Origin: a virus
Virus record (IMG/VR): IMGVR_UViG_3300027506_000007
Span: 1-38,540 of that record
Length of the DNA: 38,540 nucleotides
Strand: one strand, 5' to 3'
The notes below the pieces were generated by a model. It worked only from the letters and a program-made list of their open reading frames with translations, was not told the DNA's origin and made no database searches. Shown here one piece after another: positions 24,626-30,572 of this stretch (positions within the stretch are counted from its first letter, which is position 1; the number at the start of each line of letters is the position of its first letter). The translations under genes were made by a program, and so were the position numbers.

Positions 24626-24641
24626 GGTTCCACGTGAAACA
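24626..24641. promoter_or_regulatory. parS-like ParB-binding site
   Basis: GGTTCCACGTGAAACA matches the bacterial chromosomal centromere consensus TGTTYCACGTGAAACA at 15 of 16 positions, including the CACGTG core. It lies in the 529-bp gene-free gap 24557-25085, about 70 bp upstream of terL. On the minus strand it overlaps a possible -10 (TATGTT, 24643-24638) that follows TTGGCC with 16-nt spacing. No ParA or ParB gene is visible in the window, so any binder would be a host ParB or a gene outside the window. Confidence 0.6.
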
Positions 24642-24778
24642 TAGTCCATTTTTGTTTTGGGCCAAATTAATTGTGTAAAAACTGGCATACACCCCGCATC
24701 GTCGCGAGGGGGTGGGGGGCGGCCCCGCCAGATGCGAATCATTCTCATCTACCTCCAGAATCGGCCAAAAGGGACCCG

Positions 24779-24810
24779 CTATTTCCGGTAATATCAATTA
24801 CCGGAAATAG
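24779..24810. repeat. Perfect 14-bp inverted repeat
   Basis: CTATTTCCGGTAAT (24779-24792) and its exact complement ATTACCGGAAATAG (24797-24810) are separated by 4 nt. There is no T-tract on either side, so it is not a standard terminator. It may be an operator, a cruciform/origin element or an mRNA hairpin. Elsewhere the 24557-25085 gap holds the 10-bp palindrome CCAAATTTGG (24925-24934), two TCAATTT copies just after it, and no convincing gene. Confidence 0.75.
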
Positions 24811-25085
24811 TGAATCGTTTAAAATCAAGCACTTAGCTATTTCCATGCACCTCGGCCCCCGCCAAACACTACATCTTGTGGTTGCCCCGATTCGGGCACC
24901 TCGGGCCATGGTCCACGGGCCTTGCCAAATTTGGTCAATTTTCGATCAATTTGCATGCGTCACGGCCCCTCGAGGGAATTCCCTCTCACGCGGGGGCTCT
25001 GACCGCCCGCCTCTCCTTTCCCAGTTCCCGCTATTGGACGATATGCCGCATGTGGTAGGTAGATAAAGGTCTCGGTTAATCGCGC

Positions 25086-25529
25086 TCACAGCGGCTCTTT
25101 GGGCCATATACGGGCACCTATTGTTATCTGTCGACCTAATTCGGTCCAATCAACTGCATTCAGGGCCCACTGGGCCACCGGAGGTGTGTCTACGCCCCTC
25201 TCGTATAGCTCCTGCGCCTGCGTGCCATGGTACAGCAGCAGGCGTGTCTCAGAGGCCTTGGTCGTCCCCTTCGGATGCCACTGCACCAGAATGTAAGTCG
25301 GCATCCCCATCGACCCGTGCTTCAGGGCGAAGGCTATCTGGTGAGGGCTCAGGCGTACCTTCTTCCCGCTCTTCACCACCTTGAGCTCCAACATCGAGTA
25401 GATCGGCGGCGTCGCTATCAGGCAGTCCGGTATCCCGAGGTTCACCCGGTTCTCCAGAGGCACTACCAAAGCGCCGGGCAATTTCTTCCTTACGTTTCTG
25501 TATAGCGCTGACTCTGGACCGCTCGACAT
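25086..25529 (-). CDS. PD-(D/E)XK nuclease, VRR-NUC-like
   Basis: A 147-residue protein. E6 in the first helix, P34-D35 (NLGIPDCLIA), E48-x-K50 (MLELKVVKSG) and Q64 in a following helix form the PD-(D/E)XK nuclease pattern seen in VRR-NUC and Holliday-junction-resolvase-like enzymes. A GAGGAG 7 nt before the ATG supports this start. The first 281 nt overlap the C-terminal coding part of the small terminase gene in the +1 frame, and the catalytic residues are encoded in the overlap. Role inferred: processing of branched or concatemeric DNA before packaging. Confidence 0.75.
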   Translation of the reverse strand: MSSGPESALYRNVRKKLPGALVVPLENRVNLGIPDCLIATPPIYSMLELKVVKSGKKVRLSPHQIAFALKHGSMGMPTYILVQWHPKGTTKASETRLLLYHGTQAQELYERGVDTPPVAQWALNAVDWTELGRQITIGARIWPKEPL

Positions 25530-26181
25530 CGCGCATCTCCTCGATGATTGTCTTGGCCGGTGGCGTCTCCTCCACCTCTTCGGTTTCGATCTCTTCAGGC
25601 TCGATGTCGATCAGTGTCTGCGGTGGTGCACCATACAATGCTTTGATCTCTTCAAGCTTGCGCCTGACCTCGTCCTTACTCATCGAGTCGATGGTGCCAA
25701 CACGGATTTCCTTGCGGTCTACGTAGATCGTTCCAAGCGCTTGGCCGCGCCGGTATTCAGCGGAGACTGCCGCACCGAAGTTGCCTGCCTCGAGGGCTTG
25801 GTCACGGATACGCTGCAGGTCTCGCATATGCCTGTCGAAATTCGTGCCGTACTTCTCAGCGAGCTCGGCCCTGTACTCTTGGATAGCGGCGACGACGTGC
25901 GGTTTCTTTTTTGGGTTGGTCAGCTCCGAGCCTATCGCGCTTGCCGATTCCTTCGGATAGCCTGCGCGTATCGCTGCCTCGGTCAGAGTGATGTGGCCGT
26001 CGTTCGATATGAGTTCTTGAATGAACGTCCATTGTTGAGCGCTGACAATATGCTTTTGGTTCTTCAGCGGGGCGACCGGCTCATTCAGCCGGGCTTCGAG
26101 TTTCGCTCGAGTACTGGGCCTCAGCGGTGAGGCGTTCAAGATATCTCTGCGATGCTTACCTTCTTTGCTGCTCTTGCTCAT
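25249..26181 (-). CDS. terS: Terminase small subunit
   Basis: A 310-residue protein. Residues 47-110 (AQQWTFIQELISNDGHITLT, then AAIRAGYPKESASAIGSEL) form the helix-turn-helix DNA-recognition part of the Terminase_2/XtmA-like family; 112-185 (including YVDRKEIRVGTIDSMSKDEV) is the oligomerisation region. From about 218 the chain is acidic, low-complexity and shared with the overlapping nuclease gene in another frame, so the C-terminal 93 residues are unusual for the family. GGAGG precedes the ATG. It would recognise phage DNA and load TerL. Confidence 0.83.
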   Translation of the reverse strand: MSKSSKEGKHRRDILNASPLRPSTRAKLEARLNEPVAPLKNQKHIVSAQQWTFIQELISNDGHITLTEAAIRAGYPKESASAIGSELTNPKKKPHVVAAIQEYRAELAEKYGTNFDRHMRDLQRIRDQALEAGNFGAAVSAEYRRGQALGTIYVDRKEIRVGTIDSMSKDEVRRKLEEIKALYGAPPQTLIDIEPEEIETEEVEETPPAKTIIEEMRDVERSRVSAIQKRKEEIARRFGSASGEPGEPRDTGLPDSDAADLLDVGAQGGEEREEGTPEPSPDSLRPEARVDGDADLHSGAVASEGDDQGL

Positions 26182-26423
26182 GCAGTCCTCCTACAGGTCC
26201 AGACGGGGCCTTCCGATTGCGTGACAGTGAAGCGCCTGCCTGCGCCATTACGGGATTTGTAGAACGTCGACAAAGCGCTGTTGATACGCTTGGCGTCCTC
26301 TTTCGAATGGACCACAAAGTAATCGCCGAGGATCATCGCTTTGAATGGGTAACGAGTGCGGCCTTGGCTGCCGTTGCAGGAGTGCAGGGTGTGCTGCCGG
26401 GGAGTAATGCCTGTGAGTGTCAT
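26178..26423 (-). CDS. Small YPF-domain protein, possible DNA-binding regulator
   Basis: An 81-residue protein. The C-terminal 60 residues (RYPFKAMILGDYFVV, then AKRINSALSTFYKSRNGAGRRF and V-W-T-C-R) match a small phage domain: YPF, Gly-aspartate turn, basic helix, F-x-V strand and final W. A second copy is encoded at 31846-32058. The basic helix suggests nucleic-acid binding. It starts the packaging operon and overlaps terS by 4 nt, so it could be a late regulator. Function not established. Confidence 0.65.
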   Translation of the reverse strand: MTLTGITPRQHTLHSCNGSQGRTRYPFKAMILGDYFVVHSKEDAKRINSALSTFYKSRNGAGRRFTVTQSEGPVWTCRRTA

Positions 26424-26490
26424 CGTAACCTCGCCAGTGGAAAAAACGGTATTGTATCGACAGGCTGCTAATCTGTCTATTTTCAGGCGT

Positions 26491-26730
26491 TTCTATAGTA
26501 CCGTAATCTCACAAAAAATAAGTTTTTTTTCTAAAAAATGAGTCGCGCGCGCACCCCGTATAATTGGTAAAAAGGTTACACCGTTACACCTATAATATTT
26601 AGACGTAACCTTTGACGTATCCCTGTAGACCGCATAAACATTGATCGGTTACACCGGTTACGTCAAACGTACCGTATTTCATTAAAAATAAAATCAAACT
26701 CTTTTTTTCTCAAATTACGGTATTATAGAA
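26491..26730. promoter_or_regulatory. Inverted pair of promoter-like elements
   Basis: TTACGGTATTATAGAA on the plus strand (26715-26730) and TTACGGTACTATAGAA on the minus strand (26506-26491) differ at one base of 16 and point away from each other. Both are preceded by a T-rich tract, so similarity extends about 30 nt. TATTAT/TACTAT could be -10 boxes, or the TATAG core could belong to a phage-type promoter. The minus copy points at the YPF/terS/terL operon 67 bp away. The plus copy points into a stretch without plus-strand genes. The full gap 26424-27012 has no convincing gene. Confidence 0.5.
26574..26664. repeat. GTTAC iterons in control region
   Basis: Five related octamer/nonamer copies: GGTTACACC (26574-26582), CGTTACACC (26582-26590), GACGTAACC (26602-26610, inverted), GGTTACACC (26647-26655) and GGTTACGTC (26656-26664). 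The same GGTTACGTC occurs twice more in the gap at 29804-29822. The cluster sits between the divergent promoter-like elements and AT-rich tracts, as expected for an origin or a multi-site operator. Confidence 0.5.
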
Positions 26731-26926
26731 CCCGCTTGCATAGGCAGGTCCGTGGTCCATGGCCCATCCCTCTCAAAGCCCACACCACGTGGCCTCCAGA
26801 GCAATCCCACCCCCATTTCCCGTGGTCCACGCCACTCTTTCAATCTCACACGTTAAAGACCCCTCGTTCCTTTATCCACGGGGCCCACAGCGTAATAGAC
26901 AAAACAAGGTTACACATGGTCACGTC

Positions 26927-26970
26927 AAAAAATAAAAAACCCCCCAAAAAGAGCATTTTTGAGAGGTTTT
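26927..26970 (-). terminator. Strong terminator closing the early block
   Basis: On the minus strand a 15-bp hairpin (arms 26970-26956 and 26950-26936, two G-U pairs, loop TGCTC) is followed by TTATTTTTT. It lies about 40 nt after the stop of the 27013-27210 gene and separates the early genes from the packaging operon. Confidence 0.8.
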
Positions 26971-27012
26971 GGGTGTGTGCAGTAACGTGGTGCAACGACG
27001 TACGGGCGTAGT

Positions 27013-27210
27013 TTACAGCGTCTCCCCGCTGCTTAATTTCTTGATCAATGCCTCGAGCTTGATCTGCTCCATTTCGCGAGCGTGGCCTTGCTTGAAGTCC
27101 CTGTGGTCGTCTGTGAGGCGCCAGTAAGGGTTCTTGGCGAACCACTGGTTGATTTCATCGAGGCGCTGCTGCGCGTCCTGTAAGTCCTGTGTGGCGTCTT
27201 GCTCATGCAT
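27013..27210 (-). CDS. Small charged protein of unknown function
   Basis: A 65-residue helical protein (DLQDAQQRLDEINQWFAKNP, then EMEQIKLEALIKKLSSGE). The ATG at 27210 is preceded by ACACAGGAGA, a variant of the ATACAGGAG leader used by other early genes. It is the last gene before the early terminator. No family recognised. Confidence 0.65.
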   Translation of the reverse strand: MHEQDATQDLQDAQQRLDEINQWFAKNPYWRLTDDHRDFKQGHAREMEQIKLEALIKKLSSGETL

Positions 27211-27400
27211 GGTGTGTCTCCTGTGTAGGTTTCCAAATTACGTTAAGTGTTCTGACTACTGCTTTGCATCTCTCGCAGAGGGTGTTGCCCTTGGTGGCCC
27301 TGATCCAGAGGTTGCAGGACTCGCAGGGTCTGCCGTTTTGTATCTTTTCTTTCTTCACGTTCAGGCTCCGAGGTTGGGGTGGGTTAAACGGCGAGGGCAT
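27203..27400 (-). CDS. Small zinc-ribbon protein
   Basis: A 65-residue protein. C-x2-C in GRPCESCNLW and C-x2-C in NTLCERCKAV form a zinc ribbon. An upstream in-frame extension to 27580 is out-of-frame sequence of the preceding gene and is rejected. The ATG at 27400 overlaps the previous stop by 17 nt; a GTG at 27358 preceded by GGAG is an alternative start giving 51 residues. Possibly nucleic-acid binding; function unknown. Confidence 0.65.
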   Translation of the reverse strand: MPSPFNPPQPRSLNVKKEKIQNGRPCESCNLWIRATKGNTLCERCKAVVRTLNVIWKPTQETHHA

Positions 27401-27833
27401 CGCTGCCCCACTCGTCGCCAGTGCGGAAAACACGGTTGTCCTTGGTGACCCAAGCGGGTGCGAGCTCAGGCTTCTCGCACAGGCCGAGCTCCGTCTGAAC
27501 CTTGGACCGTGAGCCGGTAGGAATGAACTTCCTGCCTGCGAGCTCTTGGTCGTCCTCATGGACCAACCAGACGGCGCCATACTGGCCGTTGATTACCTTG
27601 GCCTTGAGGCGCTGCTCGCCCTTGTAGAGGCCGTTAAACTCGCTCACGCCACCGGCACGGCAAATCTCTGCCTTGAGCTTGTAGTTAGAGGCCATGACAC
27701 TAGACGCCCACTGAGAGAGGTAGCCGTCGGTGTCGCAGTTTTGGAATGAGTCGTACTCACGCTTGAGGCAATCGGCAGCCTGCTGCTCAAACTTCTCGGC
27801 GCGGGCTTCGGTGAAATCAGTAAAGTAAGTCAT
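27384..27833 (-). CDS. Conserved phage protein of unknown function
   Basis: A 149-residue protein. The segment REYDSFQNCDTDGYLSQWAS (about 25-44) followed by KLKAEICRAGG and G-L-Y-K-G-E-Q-R-L-K-A-K-V-I-N-G-Q-Y-G-A-V-W recalls a conserved early protein of several phages, with no known activity. It starts at the cassette ATACAGGAGAACGACATG with a cUUCGg hairpin directly upstream. Confidence 0.7.
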   Translation of the reverse strand: MTYFTDFTEARAEKFEQQAADCLKREYDSFQNCDTDGYLSQWASSVMASNYKLKAEICRAGGVSEFNGLYKGEQRLKAKVINGQYGAVWLVHEDDQELAGRKFIPTGSRSKVQTELGLCEKPELAPAWVTKDNRVFRTGDEWGSDALAV

Positions 27834-27839
27834 GTCGTT

Positions 27840-27864
27840 CTCCTGTATCGGCCCCGAAGGGCCG
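27840..27864 (-). promoter_or_regulatory. Hairpin plus ATACAGGAG leader
   Basis: On the minus strand CGGCCC-TTCG-GGGCCG (27864-27849) is a 6-bp stem closed by a C(UUCG)G tetraloop, immediately followed by ATACAGGAG (27848-27840) and the ATG at 27833. It is one of ten ATACAGGAG leaders in the early region. Confidence 0.75.
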
Positions 27865-27874
27865 TGGTCCGTGA

Positions 27875-28090
27875 TTAGGGGTTACGCGCTTCTTCGATCA
27901 GGCCCTCGGGGATAAAGCCGTCGCCCTGCAGGCGTGCTTCAGGGAAGCGTGCGGCGATGATCTTGATGCCCTCGAGGTACTTAGGGTAAGTCGAGAAGGA
28001 CTCGGTAAAGAAGGACTCTGGAGCGCCTGAGCCGTAGAAGGAGGCGTCGAATGCTTCTGGGTCGGTGATGATGGCTACTGTGTATGACAT
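27875..28090 (-). CDS. Small early protein of unknown function
   Basis: A 71-residue protein (MSYTVAIITDPEAFDASFYG...). A longer ORF to 28153 is rejected because ATACAGGAG lies 7 nt before the ATG at 28090. The stretch LEGIKIIAARFPEARLQGDG looks like a compact alpha/beta fold. No family recognised. Confidence 0.65.
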   Translation of the reverse strand: MSYTVAIITDPEAFDASFYGSGAPESFFTESFSTYPKYLEGIKIIAARFPEARLQGDGFIPEGLIEEARNP

Positions 28091-28110
28091 GGTCGTTCTC
28101 CTGTATGGGG

Positions 28111-28449
28111 TTAGGATAGTGCAGCTTGATGTATTGCTCGGAGCTTGTTGCATCTGCCCCAGAACATTTTGCCGCCTGCCGTTATTCTAGAATCGTCCTT
28201 CCAGTGATCCTCGAGGTAATCGATATGAGCGCGGTTGTCCAAATCGCCAATAAACAGATTGAGAACATCCACGTCAACCAGTGTTGACGGTTTTACTTTT
28301 TTGGCTAGGACAGCATTCAGAAAATCGATGTATCGCTGACGCAGATTGCTCTCCTCGGATATGTTATCCACACACTCGATGAACTGATCGACTTCGGCAT
28401 AAGCGTAGTCGTTGAGAGAAAACGTAATTCCGAATTTAACTTGAGCCAT
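28111..28449 (-). CDS. Early protein of unknown function
   Basis: A 112-residue acidic protein (FIECVDNISEESNLRQRYID, then VLNLFIGDLDNRAHIDYLED). ATACAGGAG 6 nt upstream of the ATG, and a GGCCCC-TACG-GGGGCC hairpin (28486-28471) before it, mark the start. No family recognised. Confidence 0.65.
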   Translation of the reverse strand: MAQVKFGITFSLNDYAYAEVDQFIECVDNISEESNLRQRYIDFLNAVLAKKVKPSTLVDVDVLNLFIGDLDNRAHIDYLEDHWKDDSRITAGGKMFWGRCNKLRAIHQAALS

Positions 28450-28455
28450 GTCATT

Positions 28456-28486
28456 CTCCTGTATGGGGTTGGCCCCCGTAGGGGCC
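28456..28486 (-). promoter_or_regulatory. UACG-loop hairpin plus ATACAGGAG leader
   Basis: GGCCCC-TACG-GGGGCC (28486-28471) on the minus strand has a UNCG-class tetraloop and is followed after 6 nt by ATACAGGAG (28464-28456). The same 16-nt hairpin recurs exactly at 32967-32982. Confidence 0.72.
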
Positions 28487-28494
28487 GGTTGGGT

Positions 28495-28770
28495 TTAGAG
28501 GTAAGTTATTTTGATTGACTTAACAGGGGCAGCGTTGTCTCCCGTTCGGCTTGGAACGCCGGGCTTGGCGTTGATTGTAATGTACGAAGCCAAACCGCCA
28601 CCTTGGGCGTTTCCATTTACCTCGATGTCGTAAATGTTAGCGTAGGCTTTTGCCGCACTAGCCTTGCGGACGATCACTTCAGAACCGTCATTCATGATTG
28701 CTACCATCTTGGCTTTACCATTTTTAAGCGTAGTAGCGTTGATTGCTGCGATGTTGTTGAAGTCTGTCAT
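28495..28770 (-). CDS. Small early protein of unknown function
   Basis: A 91-residue protein (MTDFNNIAAINATTLKNGKA...). The ORF extends upstream to 28845, but ATACAGGAGAAAGACATG fixes the start at 28770. It has alternating strands (KMVAIMNDGSEVIVRKASAA, then SIKITYL at the end). The gene has its own candidate promoter and leader hairpin. Function unknown. Confidence 0.67.
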   Translation of the reverse strand: MTDFNNIAAINATTLKNGKAKMVAIMNDGSEVIVRKASAAKAYANIYDIEVNGNAQGGGLASYITINAKPGVPSRTGDNAAPVKSIKITYL

Positions 28771-28776
28771 GTCTTT

Positions 28777-28858
28777 CTCCTGTATCCGGTCAGGGCCATT
28801 CCCTGACAACAACTGCAGTCTAATGCATGTCATCAGGGGCGTCAACTACTTTTTACTA
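28777..28858 (-). promoter_or_regulatory. Promoter, hairpin and ATACAGGAG leader
   Basis: Reading the minus strand: AAAAAGTAGTTG (28854-28843) leads into TTGACG (28845-28840), then 17 nt, then TAGACT (28822-28817), a plausible sigma-70 promoter. Next is a 7-bp hairpin GTCAGGG/CCCTGAC with loop AATGG (28807-28789), 3 nt, and ATACAGGAG (28785-28777). The AAAAAGTAGTTG block is repeated exactly at three other early-gene leaders. Confidence 0.65.
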
Positions 28859-28865
28859 TTTATCC

Positions 28866-29594
28866 CTACTCTAGGTCCTCGCCTAGATATTCAAGTCCTT
28901 GGTCCACGTTCCCATCTTCAAAGCCCTCGACCTTGACCACCTCAGCAAGCCACTTGGCATTCTTTTTCAGGGCGTTGACTGAGATCGATTTGTAGCTGCC
29001 GTAGCGGTAACGCCGGACGCAGCTAGTATTGTGCCGCCATTGTCGCTCAGAGGCTCCTGTGTTGGGATCGTGAGCCACTATGACCATGTAGACAGCACCG
29101 GCAGGCATGCGGTAGGCGATCAGGGCGCGGTCCTCGATAGTCGCTAGGACTTCGCCATCTCTCCAAGCTTGGTTCGCCCAGAACTCTACCCGGCGACCGA
29201 CTTCAGGCCGTGCCTGCTTGGCCTGCTTCTCTTGACGGTATTTCTCGATGGCGGCTTTGGCCTGAGCTTGGTACTCAGTGTAACCAGTGCCATCTTGCCA
29301 GTCAGACCAAACGGCGTAGAAGTGATCGGCACCGTCCCTGTAGTCAGGTCCGTGGAGAGCGCGCTGTTTCTCGCTGATCTCGATTCGGCCTTGCTGTCGG
29401 TACAGGGGCTTGCTCACGTCCTCACCGAAGGCGAACAGGTGATATTTTTTGCTGTTGTAGTTGCATTGGATCTTGACGATTTGGACATTCTCGCCAAGCT
29501 CAGCGAAGAGCTTCTGTGCTTTCTTCTGGTAAGACTTAGGAGTTGAGTTCTCTGCACCGTGACGGTACTCAGCGTTGGCGATGATGTTTAGCAT
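28866..29594 (-). CDS. Early protein of unknown function
   Basis: A 242-residue protein, the largest unassigned early product. It starts at the ATACAGGAGAAAGACATG cassette (29594); the longer frame to 29636 only translates the leader. Features: a basic N-terminal helix (SYQKKAQKLFAELGE), a strand segment VQIVKIQCNYNSKKYHLFAF, a charged central helix (about 130-150), and R-V-E-F-W-A-N-Q-A-W-R-D-G-E-V (about 160-174), which resembles a small beta-barrel. No family recognised. Confidence 0.68.
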   Translation of the reverse strand: MLNIIANAEYRHGAENSTPKSYQKKAQKLFAELGENVQIVKIQCNYNSKKYHLFAFGEDVSKPLYRQQGRIEISEKQRALHGPDYRDGADHFYAVWSDWQDGTGYTEYQAQAKAAIEKYRQEKQAKQARPEVGRRVEFWANQAWRDGEVLATIEDRALIAYRMPAGAVYMVIVAHDPNTGASERQWRHNTSCVRRYRYGSYKSISVNALKKNAKWLAEVVKVEGFEDGNVDQGLEYLGEDLE

Positions 29595-29600
29595 GTCTTT

Positions 29601-29631
29601 CTCCTGTATCCGGCCGGGGCCACCCCCCGAC
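29601..29631 (-). promoter_or_regulatory. Hairpin plus ATACAGGAG leader
   Basis: GUCGGGG-GGUGG-CCCCGGC on the minus strand (29631-29613, one G-U pair) is followed by 3 nt and ATACAGGAG (29609-29601). The stem differs from its relatives but the loop ends UGG as in the other three class I hairpins. Confidence 0.65.
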
Positions 29632-29733
29632 AACAACTACAGCTTAGTTGATCTAATCCTAGAAAACAATACTTTCGACCACTTTGTTTTACTTATTTAT
29701 ATTCTAATCAATTCAAGGACTTAGAGGCTAAGT

Positions 29734-29828
29734 ACAAAAACATCTGCACTTTTTTTCATCCCCGGACAAAAACATGTGCACTTTTCTGCGCTACTCCCGT
29801 CTGGTTACGTCTGGTTACGTCTGGTCCC
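29734..29828. repeat. Direct and tandem repeats in intergenic gap
   Basis: ACAAAAACATCTGCACTTTT (29734-29753) recurs with one change at 29766-29785. It is followed by three 10-nt tandem units CGTCTGGTTA, CGTCTGGTTA, CGTCTGGTCC (29799-29828), which contain two GGTTACGTC iterons. The gap 29637-29831 otherwise shows no gene. It may be a regulatory region or secondary origin. Confidence 0.6.
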
Positions 29829-29831
29829 GTC

Positions 29832-30266
29832 CTACTGCCGTCCGACATAAGGTCCGTGGTCCTCGGCGCCTGCACCCTCTCGATAGAACAGGTGATCGCC
29901 TATGACGGCCGTAGGACGCATTGTAAGGGCCCAGTCAGGGCGAACGTAGTAGGCATGATAATGCGTGGCGTAACCCGTAACGTCCTTCACAACGCCGCTG
30001 AGGACGCCTGAGGCGATCCACCGCGCTACGGTGTAGGCGCGCTCGTCTTGAGGTTTATCGGACTGGCCGTCGCAGTAGAACGAGAACGCGCAGCGGTTGC
30101 GGACCTCTCCGCCGTCGGTGACGACGCCGCACACGGTATCAGGGAAGCGTGAGTCGTAGACTCTCTCGAGGACGACCTGTGCGACGGCGACCTGCCCCTG
30201 CAGGTCTTGGTTGCGGGCTTCGTGGTAAATGGTCAGTGCTAGGCAGGCTAGGGCTGAGGTAAACAT
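29832..30266 (-). CDS. SleB-type cell wall hydrolase (endolysin)
   Basis: A 144-residue protein matching the Hydrolase_2/SleB family: LALTIYHEARNQDLQGQVAV (10-29) with the probable catalytic E16, R-C-A-F-S-F-Y-C-D-G (58-67) and G-Y-A-T-H-Y-H-A-Y-Y-V (98-108). The family cleaves peptidoglycan glycan strands, so this is the likely endolysin. The hydrophobic first 12 residues could act as a weak export signal. It lies among early genes rather than beside a recognisable holin, and overlaps the preceding 52-codon gene in TGATG. Confidence 0.85.
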   Translation of the reverse strand: MFTSALACLALTIYHEARNQDLQGQVAVAQVVLERVYDSRFPDTVCGVVTDGGEVRNRCAFSFYCDGQSDKPQDERAYTVARWIASGVLSGVVKDVTGYATHYHAYYVRPDWALTMRPTAVIGDHLFYREGAGAEDHGPYVGRQ

Positions 30267-30424
30267 CAGCGGTGCTCCATGGTGAGATTGATTTCGTCGA
30301 TGAGCTGCTCAGCAACTACCACCGCTTCACGTGCCAGTTGATCGGTAGAGCGCTTCGATCTGCCGAGCAGCGCGTGCATCATTACCGTTGAGATCAACGC
30401 TAGGATTGCTTTTTCGTCGTCCAT
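30266..30424 (-). CDS. Small 52-residue protein before endolysin
   Basis: The ATG at 30424 is preceded by CTGGAGAAAATAA. The product starts MDDEKAILALISTVMMHALL and ends with a helix LAREAVVVAEQLIDEI, closely resembling LARDAVEIAKLVKDEI in the protein at 30980-31174. The stop overlaps the endolysin ATG (TGATG), so the two are coupled. A holin cannot be excluded, but the hydrophobic part is short. It overlaps the C-terminal codons of the HTH gene. Confidence 0.6.
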   Translation of the reverse strand: MDDEKAILALISTVMMHALLGRSKRSTDQLAREAVVVAEQLIDEINLTMEHR

Positions 30425-30572
30425 TTATTTTCTCCAGATAACCCGGTCTATTAAACCAGTCGTTCAATGTGTGTGTTGACGGCCCGAGCTTGCGGCTGAT
30501 TAATTTTTTAGGAACGCCTTCATCACGAAGTCGGAAGGCCTCCTGTACTACTTCCCACGGCCACGCTTTCAT
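30327..30572 (-). CDS. Small helix-turn-helix protein
   Basis: An 81-residue protein. EVVQEAFRLRDEGVPKKLIS followed by RKLGPSTHTLNDWFNRPGY (about 7-45) is a helix-turn-helix like those of transposase/resolvase-type DNA readers and small phage regulators. The ATG at 30572 overlaps the nuclease stop (ATGA); the GTG at 30581 is less likely. The C-terminal 30 codons overlap the 52-residue gene in another frame. Probably a DNA-binding regulator; target unknown. Confidence 0.62.
   Translation of the reverse strand: MKAWPWEVVQEAFRLRDEGVPKKLISRKLGPSTHTLNDWFNRPGYLEKINGRRKSNPSVDLNGNDARAARQIEALYRSTGT

Noticed and set aside
24745-24848. A short minus-strand ORF of about 33 codons through the 24.8-kb inverted repeat, with GAGGT just before its ATG
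   Set aside because: Spacing of the presumed ribosome binding site is too short, the product is featureless and the palindrome is better explained as a DNA or RNA element.
24671-25066. Plus-strand frame of 131 codons in the terminase gap
   Set aside because: Composition is not protein-like, it spans the perfect inverted repeat and palindromes, and no start signal is evident.
26541-26552. Alternating CGCGCG tract as a possible Z-DNA or regulatory element
   Set aside because: Only about 10 nt long and with no repeat or symmetry partner.
26736-27011. Plus-strand frame of 91 codons downstream of the rightward promoter-like element
   Set aside because: The translation (His/Pro/Ser-rich) looks random, and it reads through the strong early terminator hairpin.
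27401-27580. N-terminal extension of the zinc-ribbon ORF to 27580
   Set aside because: It lies wholly inside the 27384-27833 gene in another frame and is Ser/Arg-rich without pattern; the ATG at 27400 or GTG at 27358 fits better.
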